Assembly: GCA_963739645.1 (NCBI GenBank)
Contig: CAVUBM010000112.1
Span: 1 to 64,000 of the forward strand
Reading direction: 5' to 3'
Length of the DNA: 64,000 bases
From: JASHPR01 sp963739645
Lineage (GTDB): Bacteria > Actinomycetota > Actinomycetes > Streptosporangiales > Streptosporangiaceae
Notes under the pieces: model-generated
What the model saw: only the letters and a program-made list of their open reading frames with translations
Told to the model about the DNA's origin: nothing
Database searches by the model: none
Translations under genes and position numbers: made by a program
Shown here: in pieces, positions 24,015 through 32,472 of the stretch
How positions within the stretch are numbered: the stretch's first letter is position 1
How the letters are laid out: every line of letters starts with the position of its first letter

Positions 24015-26102
24015 ATGGCAGGCGACGTCCCCACTCCGGCCCCGGCGGACCAGGCCCAGGCTGGCGCCCCCAGCGCGCCCATGGCCCTGTACCGGAGGTA
24101 CCGCCCGGCCACGTTCGCGGAGCTCAAGGGGCAGGATCACGTCACCGAGCCGCTGCGCCAGGCGCTGCGCAGCGGCCGGGTGCACCACGCGTACCTGTTC
24201 AGCGGCCCGCGCGGCTGCGGCAAGACCTCGAGCGCCAGGATCCTGGCCCGCTCGCTCAACTGCGAGCAGGGACCGACCCCCGACCCGTGCGGCAAGTGCG
24301 CCTCGTGCGTCGCTCTGGCCCCGGCCGGGCCGGGCAGCATCGACGTGATTGAGATCGACGCCGCCTCCCACGGCGGGGTCGACGACGCCAGGGACCTGAG
24401 AGAGAGGGCCTTTTACGCTCCCGTCTCGGGGCGGTTCAAGATCTACATCGTCGACGAGGCGCACATGGTGACCCGGGAGGGTTTCAACGCGCTGCTCAAG
24501 CTCGTGGAGGAACCGCCGCCGCACCTGAAGTTCGTGTTCGCCACGACGGAGCCGGAGAAGGTCATCCCGACGATCCGGTCCCGCACGCACCACTACCCGT
24601 TCCGGCTGATGGCGCCCGCGGTCCTGCGCGGGCTGCTGGAGGAGATCCTGGCCAGCGAGGGCGTCAAGTACGAGCCCGGCGTGCTGCCGGTCGTGATCCG
24701 GGCCGGTGCGGGCTCGGCCCGCGACGCCCTGTCCGTGCTCGATCAGCTGCTGGCCGGCTCCGACGATTCCGGGCTGACCTATGAGCGGGCCGTGGCGCTG
24801 CTCGGCTACACCGACGACAGCCTGCTGGACGAGGTCGCCGATGCGTTCGCGGCCGGCGACGGGGCGGCGGTGTTCCGGGCCGTCGACCGGGTCATGGAAG
24901 CCGGGCACGATCCCCGGCGGTTCGCCGCCGACCTGCTGGACCGGCTGCGCGACCTGATCGTGCTCGACGCCGTGCCCGACGCCGCGGACACCGGGCTGCT
25001 CGACATCCCCGCCGACCGGCTGGAGCGGATGCGGGACCAGGCCGCCAGCTTCGGCCAGGCGCAGCTGGCCCGGGCGGCCGACACCATCAACGCCGGGCTG
25101 GTGGAGATGCGCGGGGCCACGTCGCCGCGGCTGCAGCTCGAGCTGATCTGCGCCCAGGTGCTGCTGCCCGGCGAGAGCGATCTGCTGGCCAGGCTGGAAC
25201 GGCTGGAACGCGCGCTCGCGTCTGCTGCCCCGGTGAGTCAGGCGGGTCCCGCCCGCGGGGCCGCCCACCCGGAGGACGCGCCTGCGGCCAGCGCCGCTCC
25301 CGCTCGCCGGGCCGCCCCGTCACGCCCGGCGGCTCAGCCGCGCCCGGCCGCTCCTTCCCGTCCGGCGGCCAGGCCCGAGCCGGCCGCGAAGCCCGAGCCC
25401 GCCGCGAAGCCCCAGCGCGGAGCCGAGCCGGCCGCGAGGTCCGAGCCGGCCGCGCCAGCTGACCAGCCCAGGGCCGAGGCGGCTGCGCCGGTGGCGCCCG
25501 GAGCGCTGGACGCGGGCGCGCTCCGCGAGCGCTGGCCGACGATCCTGGACGCCGTCAAGCACGAGAAGCGGGTGGCCTGGCTGCTGCTCAGCAACGCCAG
25601 CGTGGACTCGCTGGCGGACGGCGTGCTCACGCTGCGGTTCACCCGGGAGGGCGAAGCCAAGGGGTTCTCGGGCAGCGGCTACGACCAGGAACTCGGCAAG
25701 GTCCTGCAGAACATGCTCGGCATCAGCCCCAGGGTCCGCGCGGTCGCCGCGCCGGGCGGCGGGGCCGGGTCATCCTGGGCGGGCGGGCCGGACATCACCC
25801 CGGACGAGGATGAGCCCGAGGACACACCCGGGAGCGGGACCGGCGGTTACGGGGACAGCGGCGCCGGGGGACGGGGGACGGCCAGCGCGGGCGCGGGCGG
25901 CCCCGGCCGGTCGGGCGGCGCGCCGGGCCGGGCCGGTTCCGGCGGCGGCGTATCCGGCCGGGCCGGTTCCGGCGGCGGCACTCCCGCCCGGGGCGGGACC
26001 CCCGGCCCGGGCACGCGCGGCGACCCCGAGACACTGACCGGGATAGACCTGATCCAGCACTCCCTGGGCGGCGAAGTCATCGACGAGACCGGCGGCGCCT
26101 GA
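24015..26102 (+). CDS. dnaX: DNA polymerase III subunits gamma and tau
   Basis: About 695 residues from ATG 24015. The AAA+ clamp-loader domain is intact: LYRRYRPATFAELKGQDHVT, Walker A SGPRGCGKTSSARIL, the zinc-binding cysteines C..CGKCASC, Walker B YIVDEAHMVT, sensor-1 FVFATTEPEKV and arginine finger region PTIRSRTHHY. Domain III follows, then an Ala/Pro/Lys-rich linker (~420-500), the tau C-terminal polymerase-contact region (RWPTILDAVKHEKRVAWLLL) and a Gly-rich tail. It loads the sliding clamp in the replisome. Some 26 nt after the SRP RNA; followed by ybaB and recR. Confidence 0.97.
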   Translation: MAGDVPTPAPADQAQAGAPSAPMALYRRYRPATFAELKGQDHVTEPLRQALRSGRVHHAYLFSGPRGCGKTSSARILARSLNCEQGPTPDPCGKCASCVALAPAGPGSIDVIEIDAASHGGVDDARDLRERAFYAPVSGRFKIYIVDEAHMVTREGFNALLKLVEEPPPHLKFVFATTEPEKVIPTIRSRTHHYPFRLMAPAVLRGLLEEILASEGVKYEPGVLPVVIRAGAGSARDALSVLDQLLAGSDDSGLTYERAVALLGYTDDSLLDEVADAFAAGDGAAVFRAVDRVMEAGHDPRRFAADLLDRLRDLIVLDAVPDAADTGLLDIPADRLERMRDQAASFGQAQLARAADTINAGLVEMRGATSPRLQLELICAQVLLPGESDLLARLERLERALASAAPVSQAGPARGAAHPEDAPAASAAPARRAAPSRPAAQPRPAAPSRPAARPEPAAKPEPAAKPQRGAEPAARSEPAAPADQPRAEAAAPVAPGALDAGALRERWPTILDAVKHEKRVAWLLLSNASVDSLADGVLTLRFTREGEAKGFSGSGYDQELGKVLQNMLGISPRVRAVAAPGGGAGSSWAGGPDITPDEDEPEDTPGSGTGGYGDSGAGGRGTASAGAGGPGRSGGAPGRAGSGGGVSGRAGSGGGTPARGGTPGPGTRGDPETLTGIDLIQHSLGGEVIDETGGA

Positions 26103-26274
26103 GCGGTTGATTACAACCGGGCGTTGCGTAATGGATGCTGGGCCCGAGCCGTGTGCCGCGGCAACTGCGCCGGACCGCCGGGGGGCGGCGCGCGGTGGTA
26201 CCGGGTGACCGTGGCAGGCCGTAGGCTCGGAACGGACACGCACTCCCGCGCCGAGACAAGTGATTGGGGACACC

Positions 26275-26676
26275 GTGGACCCTGGCGGCCAGCTGGACAT
26301 GCAGCAGCTGCTTGCGGCAGCCCAGCAGATGCAGAGCCAGCTCATGTCCGCACAGCAGGAGCTGGCCGACGCCGAGGTGGAGGGGACCGCGGGCGGCGGG
26401 CTGGTGACGGCCGTGGTCAACGGCCAGGGCGAGCTGGTGGACCTCACCATCGCCGCGGCCGCGATCGACCCGGCGGAGCCCGAGGAATCGGCGCAGACCA
26501 TCGCCGACCTGGTGCTGGCCGCGGTCCGCGACGCGTATCAAGCCGTCGGCGACCTGCAGCAGGAGAAGATGGGGCCGTTCGCCGGCGGTGCCGGAGGCGC
26601 GGGCCTGCCGGGGCTCCCCGGGCTGCCCGGTCTCGGCGGGGCGCCGGATGACCCGCCTGGCGGGCCTGGGACCTGA
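26275..26676 (+). CDS. ybaB: YbaB/EbfC family nucleoid-associated protein
   Basis: About 133 residues; start taken as GTG 26275 after GGGGA (GTG 26260 is in frame as alternative). The fold is typical: an N-terminal helix MQQLLAAAQQMQSQLMSAQQ, a beta core GTAGGGLVTAVVNGQGELVD, then helix AQTIADLVLAAVRDAYQAV. A Gly/Pro-rich tail follows. Members bind DNA as dimers and are almost always placed between dnaX and recR, as here; the stop overlaps the recR start region. Confidence 0.92.
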   Translation: MDPGGQLDMQQLLAAAQQMQSQLMSAQQELADAEVEGTAGGGLVTAVVNGQGELVDLTIAAAAIDPAEPEESAQTIADLVLAAVRDAYQAVGDLQQEKMGPFAGGAGGAGLPGLPGLPGLGGAPDDPPGGPGT

Positions 26677-26677
26677 G

Positions 26678-27277
26678 GTGTACGAAGGCGTCGTCCAGAA
26701 CCTGATCGACGAGCTCGGGCTGCTGCCGGGGGTCGGGCCGAAGGGCGCCCAGCGCATCGCGTTCCACCTGCTGACCGCCGACCCGGTGGACCTGCGCCGC
26801 CTGTCCGCCGTGCTGCTCGACGTGGTCGAGCGGGTGAAGTTCTGCCGCACCTGCGGCAACGTCACCGAAGCCGACGAGTGCCGCATCTGCGCCGACCCGC
26901 GCCGCGACCCGGCGCTGATCTGCGTGGTGGAAGAACCCAAGGACGTCGCGGCGATTGAGAAGATCCGTGAGTTCCGGGGCCGCTACCATGTCCTCGGCGG
27001 CGCGATCAGCCCGATCGACGGAGTCGGGCCTGATGACCTGCGGATATCTCAGCTTATGACCCGGCTGTCGGACGGAACGGTCACCGAGCTGATCCTGGCC
27101 ACGGACCCCAACCTCGAGGGCGAGGCGACCGCCGCCTACCTGGCCCGGCTGGTCAAGCCCATGGGGCTCACGGTGACCAGGCCCGCCAGCGGGCTGCCCG
27201 TGGGCGGTGAGCTCGAGTACGCCGACGAGGTGACCCTCGGCCGGGCGTTTGAAGGACGGAGGCTCCTCGATGTCTAG
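26678..27277 (+). CDS. recR: recombination protein RecR
   Basis: About 199 residues. GTG 26678 gives the family N-terminus VYEGVVQNLIDELGLLPGVG; ATG 26648 is an in-frame alternative that would overlap ybaB. A helix-hairpin-helix (LPGVGPKGAQRIAFHLL), a four-cysteine zinc finger (CRTCGNVTEADECRIC) and a Toprim domain (CVVEEPKDVAAIEK ... LILATDPNLEGEATAAYLA) are all present. RecR acts with RecFO in loading RecA at gaps. Confidence 0.96.
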   Translation: MYEGVVQNLIDELGLLPGVGPKGAQRIAFHLLTADPVDLRRLSAVLLDVVERVKFCRTCGNVTEADECRICADPRRDPALICVVEEPKDVAAIEKIREFRGRYHVLGGAISPIDGVGPDDLRISQLMTRLSDGTVTELILATDPNLEGEATAAYLARLVKPMGLTVTRPASGLPVGGELEYADEVTLGRAFEGRRLLDV

Positions 27278-27812
27278 TGCGCCGGCCGACGACTGGCGGC
27301 CGACTGCCGACCGGATCGCACAGCATGCCCAGAACTTCCTGGACGGCGTGACCGCGCTGGCCGCCGGGGAGGGCAAGGACGAGACCGTCCCGCTGCTGCT
27401 GCTCGAGGTGGCCCAGATCCTGCTGGCCGGGGCGCAGCTGGGCGCGAGCAAGGACATCATCCTGCCCGGCAACTGGGAACCTGACGTGGGCGCCGACCCG
27501 GACCTCGACGCGCTGCGGACCGGGCTCGCGGCACGGCTGCAGGGCTGCGACGAGTACGCCGAGCTCTTCGACCCGTACGAGGACACGCGGGCCACGCAGT
27601 TCCGGCTCTCTGACGACCTCGCGACCGTGGCCGCCGACCTGATCCACGGGCTCAAGCACTACCAGGCGGGCAGCACGGACGAGGCGCTGTGGTGGTGGCA
27701 GTACTCCTACGTGAACCACTGGGGCACGCACGGCAGCGCGGCCATGCGGGCCCTGCACTCAGTGGTCGCGCACGCCCGGCTGGACGTGGCCGAGGAGCCG
27801 GCGACCGGCTGA
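27270..27812 (+). CDS. DUF5063 domain protein
   Basis: About 180 residues from ATG 27270, which overlaps the recR stop by 8 nt and has a GGAGG site inside recR. The sequence is helical and acidic (RIAQHAQNFLDGVTALAAGE, LLLLEVAQILLAGAQLGASK) with a Trp/Tyr-rich closing part (ALWWWQYSYVNHWGTHGSAA). It is conserved after recR in actinobacteria; its function is not known. Translational coupling to recR is likely. Confidence 0.88.
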   Translation: MSSAPADDWRPTADRIAQHAQNFLDGVTALAAGEGKDETVPLLLLEVAQILLAGAQLGASKDIILPGNWEPDVGADPDLDALRTGLAARLQGCDEYAELFDPYEDTRATQFRLSDDLATVAADLIHGLKHYQAGSTDEALWWWQYSYVNHWGTHGSAAMRALHSVVAHARLDVAEEPATG

Positions 27813-27922
27813 CGGCCCGGGCCCGCGGCCGGTGAACGGCGGAAAATGAGCAGCGGGCGCCCCCGGCGGGCTGGATACACTCGTGAGCGCCGGACCAGCC
27901 GAGCGGGAGGAGCGGCGCGACT

Positions 27923-29227
27923 TTGGCACTCATAGTGCAGAAGTACGGCGGATCCTCGGTCGCCGACGCCGACGGTATCAAGCGCGTGGCGCAGCGCATC
28001 GTGGCGACGCGCAAGGCCGGCGATTCGGTGGTCGTGGTGGTCTCCGCCATGGGTGACACCACCGACGAGCTGCGGGACCTGGCCAACCAGGTGAGCCCGC
28101 TGCCGCCGGGCCGCGAGCTCGACATGCTGCTGACCGCCGGCGAGCGGATCTCGATGGCGCTGCTGGCCATGGCGATCGCGAACCTCGGCCTGGAGGGCCG
28201 CTCCTTCACCGGGTCGCAGGCCGGCGTGATCACCGACTCGGCGCACGGCAAGGCCCGCATCATCGACGTGACGCCCGGCCGGATCCAGCTCGCCCTCGAC
28301 GATGGCGCGATCCCGATCGTGGCCGGCTTCCAGGGCGTGTCCCAGGACACCAAGGACATCACCACGCTCGGGCGGGGCGCCTCGGACACCACCGCGGTGG
28401 CACTGGCCGCCGCGCTCGGCGCCGACGTGTGCGAGATCTACACCGACGTGGACGGCATCTTCACCGCCGACCCGAGGATCGTGCGCGGCGCGCAGCGCAT
28501 CCCGCGGATCAGCTACGAGGAGATGCTGGAGATGGCGGCGTGCGGGGCCAAGGTCCTGATGCTGCGGTGCGTGGAGTACGCCCGGCGGTACTCGATCCCG
28601 ATTCACGTCCGCTCCTCATTCAGCAACCGGGCCGGGACGTGGGTCACCGAGGCGGGCCGGGCCGCCGGCGGTCAGGCGGCCGGCGGGGAGACGGAGGACG
28701 AGGCGATGGAACAGGCGATCATCTCCGGGGTCGCGCACGACCGGGGCGAGGCGAAGATCACAGTTGTGGGTGTTCCGGACAAGGTCGGCGAGGCCGCCCG
28801 GATCTTCCGGGTTATCGCCGCGGCGGAGATCAACATCGACATGATCGTGCAGAACATCTCCGCCGCCGCCACCGGCCGCACCGACATCTCGTTCACGCTG
28901 CCGCGCGAGGACGGGCCCGCGGCCATGTCCTCCCTGGGGCAACTGCAGACCGAGGTGGGCTTCGAGACGCTGCTCTACAACGACCGGATCGGAAAGATCT
29001 CGCTCGTCGGCGCCGGGATGCGCTCGCACCCGGGGGTGAGCGCCACGTTCTTCGGCGCGCTGGCCGAGGCGGGGGTGAACATCGAGATGATCTCAACGTC
29101 CGAGATCAGGATCTCGGTCGTGGTCGACGAGAACGACGTGGCCGTGGCCGTCGAGGCCGCGCACCGGGCGTTCGACCTGGGATCCGATCAGGACGAAGCC
29201 GTGGTGTACGGCGGGACGGGCCGGTGA
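27923..29227 (+). CDS. lysC: aspartate kinase
   Basis: 434 residues, TTG start at 27923 after GGGAGGAG. The kinase domain shows VQKYGGSSVADADGIKRVA, FTGSQAGVITDSAHGKARI and TLGRGASDTTAVALAAALGA; two C-terminal ACT domains follow (ITVVGVPDKVGEAARIFRVI, ISLVGAGMRSHPGVSATFFG). It phosphorylates aspartate at the first step to lysine, threonine, methionine and cell-wall diaminopimelate, with feedback through the ACT domains. GTGA overlap with asd makes an operon. A separate beta-subunit start inside the gene is usual in this family and not excluded here. Confidence 0.97.
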   Translation: MALIVQKYGGSSVADADGIKRVAQRIVATRKAGDSVVVVVSAMGDTTDELRDLANQVSPLPPGRELDMLLTAGERISMALLAMAIANLGLEGRSFTGSQAGVITDSAHGKARIIDVTPGRIQLALDDGAIPIVAGFQGVSQDTKDITTLGRGASDTTAVALAAALGADVCEIYTDVDGIFTADPRIVRGAQRIPRISYEEMLEMAACGAKVLMLRCVEYARRYSIPIHVRSSFSNRAGTWVTEAGRAAGGQAAGGETEDEAMEQAIISGVAHDRGEAKITVVGVPDKVGEAARIFRVIAAAEINIDMIVQNISAAATGRTDISFTLPREDGPAAMSSLGQLQTEVGFETLLYNDRIGKISLVGAGMRSHPGVSATFFGALAEAGVNIEMISTSEIRISVVVDENDVAVAVEAAHRAFDLGSDQDEAVVYGGTGR

Positions 29228-30306
29228 CGGCCATGCCCGGCCCGGCCAAGCAGCGCAAGCCCACCCTGGCGATCGTCGGCGCGACCGGCGCGGTGGGGAC
29301 CGTGATGCTGGACGTGGTGTCCACGCGGGACGACGTGTGGGGCGAGATCCGGCTTATCGCCTCGGCCCGCTCGGCGGGCAAGCGGCTCCGGGTCCGCGGC
29401 CAGGAGGTCGAGGTCGTCGCGCTGGCCCCGGAGGTCTTCGACGGGGTGGACCTGGCCATGTTCGATGTCCCCGACGAGGTGTCGGCGCAGTGGGCCCCGG
29501 TGGCCGCGGCCCGCGGGGTCGTGGTCATCGACAAGTCCGGTGCGTTCCGGATGGACCCGAAGGTGCCCCTGGTGGTGCCCGAGGTCAACCCGGAGCAGGC
29601 CGCGGCCCGGCCCAAGGGGATCATCTCCGTACCGAACTGCACGACGCTCGCGCTGATCGTCGCCCTCGCCGCCCTGCACCGGGCGTTCGGCCTGCGCGAG
29701 ATGACCGCGGCGTCCTACCAGGCGGCGTCCGGGGCCTGCGAGGCCGGCACCGACACGCTCTACGCGCAGCTGGAAAAGGTCGCGGGCAACCGGGCGCTGG
29801 GCCAGCGGGCCGGTGACCTGCGCGGCGTGGTCGGCGACTTCGGCCCGTTCCCCGCCCCGCTGGTGCTCAACGTGGTGCCCTGGGCCGGCTCGCTCAAGGA
29901 CGCGGGCTGGTCATCGGAAGAGCTGAAGATCCGCAACGAGACGCGCAAGATCCTCGGGATGCCTGAGCTCAAGGTGTCGGCCACGTGCGTGCGGGTGCCG
30001 GTCATCACCGGGCACTCGATCGTGGTGCACGCCTCCTTCGGCCGCACGGTGACCAGGACCGCCGCGCAGCGGGCACTGAGCGAGGCGCCCGGCGTGGTGC
30101 TCGTCGACGATCCGGAGCGCGGCGAGTTCCCGACCCCGGCGGACGCCGTCGGCACCGACCCGACCTGGGTGGGCCGGGTGCGGCAGAGCCTGGATAACCC
30201 CAGGGCCATCGACTTCTTCGTCTGCGGCGACAATCTGCGCAAGGGCGCAGCGCTGAACGCCGCCCAGATCGCGGAGATGCTCGTTCCGGAGTTCGCCGCC
30301 CGCTGA
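29224..30306 (+). CDS. asd: aspartate-semialdehyde dehydrogenase
   Basis: About 360 residues from GTG 29224, overlapping the kinase stop by 4 nt. The NADP-binding AIVGATGAVGTVMLDVV, the catalytic cysteine in SVPNCTTLALI, QAASGACEAGTDTL and the substrate-binding RVPVITGHSIVVHASF are present. The enzyme reduces aspartyl phosphate to the semialdehyde. The cysteine motif SVPNCTT differs slightly from the common ANPNCTT but keeps the nucleophile. Confidence 0.96.
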   Translation: MTAMPGPAKQRKPTLAIVGATGAVGTVMLDVVSTRDDVWGEIRLIASARSAGKRLRVRGQEVEVVALAPEVFDGVDLAMFDVPDEVSAQWAPVAAARGVVVIDKSGAFRMDPKVPLVVPEVNPEQAAARPKGIISVPNCTTLALIVALAALHRAFGLREMTAASYQAASGACEAGTDTLYAQLEKVAGNRALGQRAGDLRGVVGDFGPFPAPLVLNVVPWAGSLKDAGWSSEELKIRNETRKILGMPELKVSATCVRVPVITGHSIVVHASFGRTVTRTAAQRALSEAPGVVLVDDPERGEFPTPADAVGTDPTWVGRVRQSLDNPRAIDFFVCGDNLRKGAALNAAQIAEMLVPEFAAR

Positions 30307-30313
30307 CGGCGGA

Positions 30314-30790
30314 TCACCCCGGCGCCGCGCCGGAGCCCAGCAGGAGGCGGAGCGCGTCCTTGAGCTGCTGAGCGCCGGCCTGGCCCAGCGGCTCGAGGAA
30401 GCGGCGCTCGGCATCGTCGGCGGCCCGGGTCGCCCCGGCCATGGTCTCGCCGCCCGCGGCGGTCAGGGCCACGATGTTCTTGCGCCGGTCATCGGGATGC
30501 GGGTTGCGCTCCACCAGACCCCTGCGTTCCAGCGCGTCGATGAGAGCGACCATCGTGGTGCGGTCGACGCCGAGCCGGTGGGCAACCTCCTGCTGGGACA
30601 GCAGGTTCTGCTGCGACAGGAAGGAGAGCACCGCCAGCTCCCGGCCGTCGATGCCGTACGGCGCCAGCGCGGCGCTGGCCAGGGCGGCGTAGCCCAGCTG
30701 CACGTGCTTGAGCAGGAAGCCGAGCCGAGCCCGGGCGAGAGCGTCGGGCGGCGGCGGTTCGGCCCGGCTGTCCGCCGCTGTCGTTGACAC
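30314..30790 (-). CDS. MarR-family transcriptional regulator
   Basis: 158 residues from GTG 30790. The winged helix is clear: LAVLSFLSQQNLLSQQEVAH, RLGVDRTTMVALIDALERRG, and the wing NPHPDDRRKNIVALT. Flanking helices form the dimer interface. It is divergent from an F420-type oxidoreductase; a 21-bp dyad in between is the presumed operator, so it likely represses both genes until a ligand binds. Confidence 0.92.
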   Translation of the reverse strand: MSTTAADSRAEPPPPDALARARLGFLLKHVQLGYAALASAALAPYGIDGRELAVLSFLSQQNLLSQQEVAHRLGVDRTTMVALIDALERRGLVERNPHPDDRRKNIVALTAAGGETMAGATRAADDAERRFLEPLGQAGAQQLKDALRLLLGSGAAPG

Positions 30791-30813
30791 CTGCCGATCC
30801 TATCGTTAGCCTG

Positions 30814-30834
30814 ATCGTCAGTAGTACTGATGAT
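30814..30834. promoter_or_regulatory. MarR operator dyad
   Basis: Arms ATCGTCAGTA and TACTGATGAT around a central G match in 9 of 10 positions. The site lies between the two divergent starts (30790 and 30876), the standard place and size for a MarR dimer site. Confidence 0.65.
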
Positions 30835-30875
30835 CAGAGAAACTGACAGTCATGCGATCTTTTGGTGGAGGAGCC

Positions 30876-31736
30876 ATGCCCGGGCCAGGACCGACGTTCG
30901 GCTTGAAGGCATCCCAGCAGCACATGACGATCGACCAGGTCAGGCAGATATGGGCGGTCGCCGATGAGGGCGGCTTCGACAGCTGCTGGGCGTTCGACCA
31001 CTTCGTCCCCATGGGCCGGGTCCGGAGCGGTGACATCTTTGAGGCCTGGACGCTGCTGGCGGCCATGGCCCAGGCGACCACGCGCGTGCGCATCGGCACC
31101 CTGGTCACCGGCAACATCTACCGCCACCCCGGCATCCTCGCGAAGATGGCCGCCACCGTCGACCACGTGAGCGGCGGGCGGCTGATCATGGGGCTCGGCG
31201 CCGGCGGTGACGCCTACGCGGACGCGATGCTCGGCCTGCCGGCCTACCCGGCCCGGGAGCGCATCGAGCGGCTGGGCGAAGCCTGCCACGTTCTCAGCCT
31301 GCTGTGGACGGCCGAGACCGCGACCTTCACCGGGAAGTACTACCGGCTGGACCAGGCACTGTCCGACCCGAAGCCGCTGCAGCGGCCCCGCCCGCCGCTG
31401 TGGATCGGCAGCAGCGGCCAGCGGTACGGCCTGCGGGTGGTCGCGGAGCACGCGGACGTCTGGATGAACGCCAGCCTGCGGCCGGACGACCTGGACGAGC
31501 TGACCCGGCTCTCCCGCGTCCTCGACCGGCACTGCGACGACGTCGGCCGGGACCCGGCCACGATCCGTCGCGCGGTCCAGTTCCGGCTGCCGGACGACGA
31601 TGACGCGACCATGCAGGCGGTCGAGCGCTACCTGCAGGCTGGATTCTCCGACATCCTGTTCATGCCCTATACGGGCGGCCTGCCGAGGATCCAGGATCTC
31701 GCCGCGCTTTTGCCCAAGCTGCGGTCACTCGGCTGA
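30876..31736 (+). CDS. LLM-class (F420-dependent type) oxidoreductase
   Basis: About 286 residues from ATG 30876 after GGTGGAGGAG. A luciferase-like TIM barrel is visible: LKASQQHMTIDQVRQIWAVA, DSCWAFDHFVPMG, TTRVRIGTLVTGNIYRHPGI, DHVSGGRLIMGLGAGGDAY, and the C-terminal RPPLWIGSSGQRYGLRVVAE. Actinobacterial members mostly use coenzyme F420, some FMN; the cofactor cannot be settled by eye. Probably controlled by the divergent MarR regulator, which would suit a detoxification or redox role. Confidence 0.9.
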   Translation: MPGPGPTFGLKASQQHMTIDQVRQIWAVADEGGFDSCWAFDHFVPMGRVRSGDIFEAWTLLAAMAQATTRVRIGTLVTGNIYRHPGILAKMAATVDHVSGGRLIMGLGAGGDAYADAMLGLPAYPARERIERLGEACHVLSLLWTAETATFTGKYYRLDQALSDPKPLQRPRPPLWIGSSGQRYGLRVVAEHADVWMNASLRPDDLDELTRLSRVLDRHCDDVGRDPATIRRAVQFRLPDDDDATMQAVERYLQAGFSDILFMPYTGGLPRIQDLAALLPKLRSLG

Positions 31737-32472
31737 GCAGGCCGTTCGCGTTCCTTCCCGCCGAATGCCCAGAGGCCGAATCAGCAGCGCTCATATATCC
31801 ACCGGACAGTGTCTCGAATCTCACCCCCAATGGAATTCCGTCCCCCCATGGAATTCCGCTGAGCCTGCTGGGGCTGGCGCTCACCCCGTGGCCCGTGGCA
31901 AGTGAACGCCCTGATCAGGCCGGTCGTCTCAGACGCCGCTGAAGGGCTGCGCGGCGTCGCTGGCGGGGTGGTCGGCTTTACGGGCGATTGAAGAGCAGCA
32001 TTAAGAGGACGCTGTGCGACGCGTTTGCACCCCATTTACGGTGCGGCCCGTCCCTGGTGGCCCGAGAGCATTTGAGAGGTGATTCTTACCTGGAAGGGTC
32101 CTCGTTTTCTGTGGCGACATGCCCGGTGTCGCTAGACGTTTGGCACAGGATCATGAAAGAGCGGTGAGGTAGCCCGGCCGGGCGCTTCGCCAGCGGAAAG
32201 GCCCTGAGACCCGAGGCGGGCCCGATGGTTGCCGGCCGTGACCGGCAGAGGGCCAGGTCGGCAAATCCGGTGATCAATCCGGGGGCACTCAGCCCTTGTG
32301 TTCCCGGTGTCCGGATTACGCTCCGGCGTCGCGCAACTCCGGCTAAAGCTGACGTAAACGGCGGGCCTATATCGAGCGTCCTATGGCTAGAGAAATGCGG
32401 TTCTTGGGGGCATGCACCCGTTAGCCGCCGCTCGCTTGATGGTCCATCAGTGTGTTACCAGGAGGAAACTGC
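31737..32472. other. 736-bp intergenic region, no gene
   Basis: No frame has a supportable product. A direct repeat ATGGAATTCCG occurs at about 31828 and 31848, each holding the palindrome GGAATTCC. GC content is lower and stops are dense up to ~32150. From ~32150 to ~32350 several short GC inverted repeats could fold as a structured leader for the downstream exported protein, but it matches no riboswitch class that I know. Confidence 0.5.

Noticed and set aside
28650..29227. Separate gene for the aspartate kinase beta subunit
   Set aside because: It would be an internal in-frame start within the kinase gene; no strong ribosome site was seen, so it is only noted there.
32150..32472. Cyclic-di-AMP (ydaO-type) riboswitch before the exported Ig-like protein
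   Set aside because: Exported wall proteins in actinobacteria often have one, but I could not find the conserved GGG-GAA / GGGGTGAATC-like core segments.
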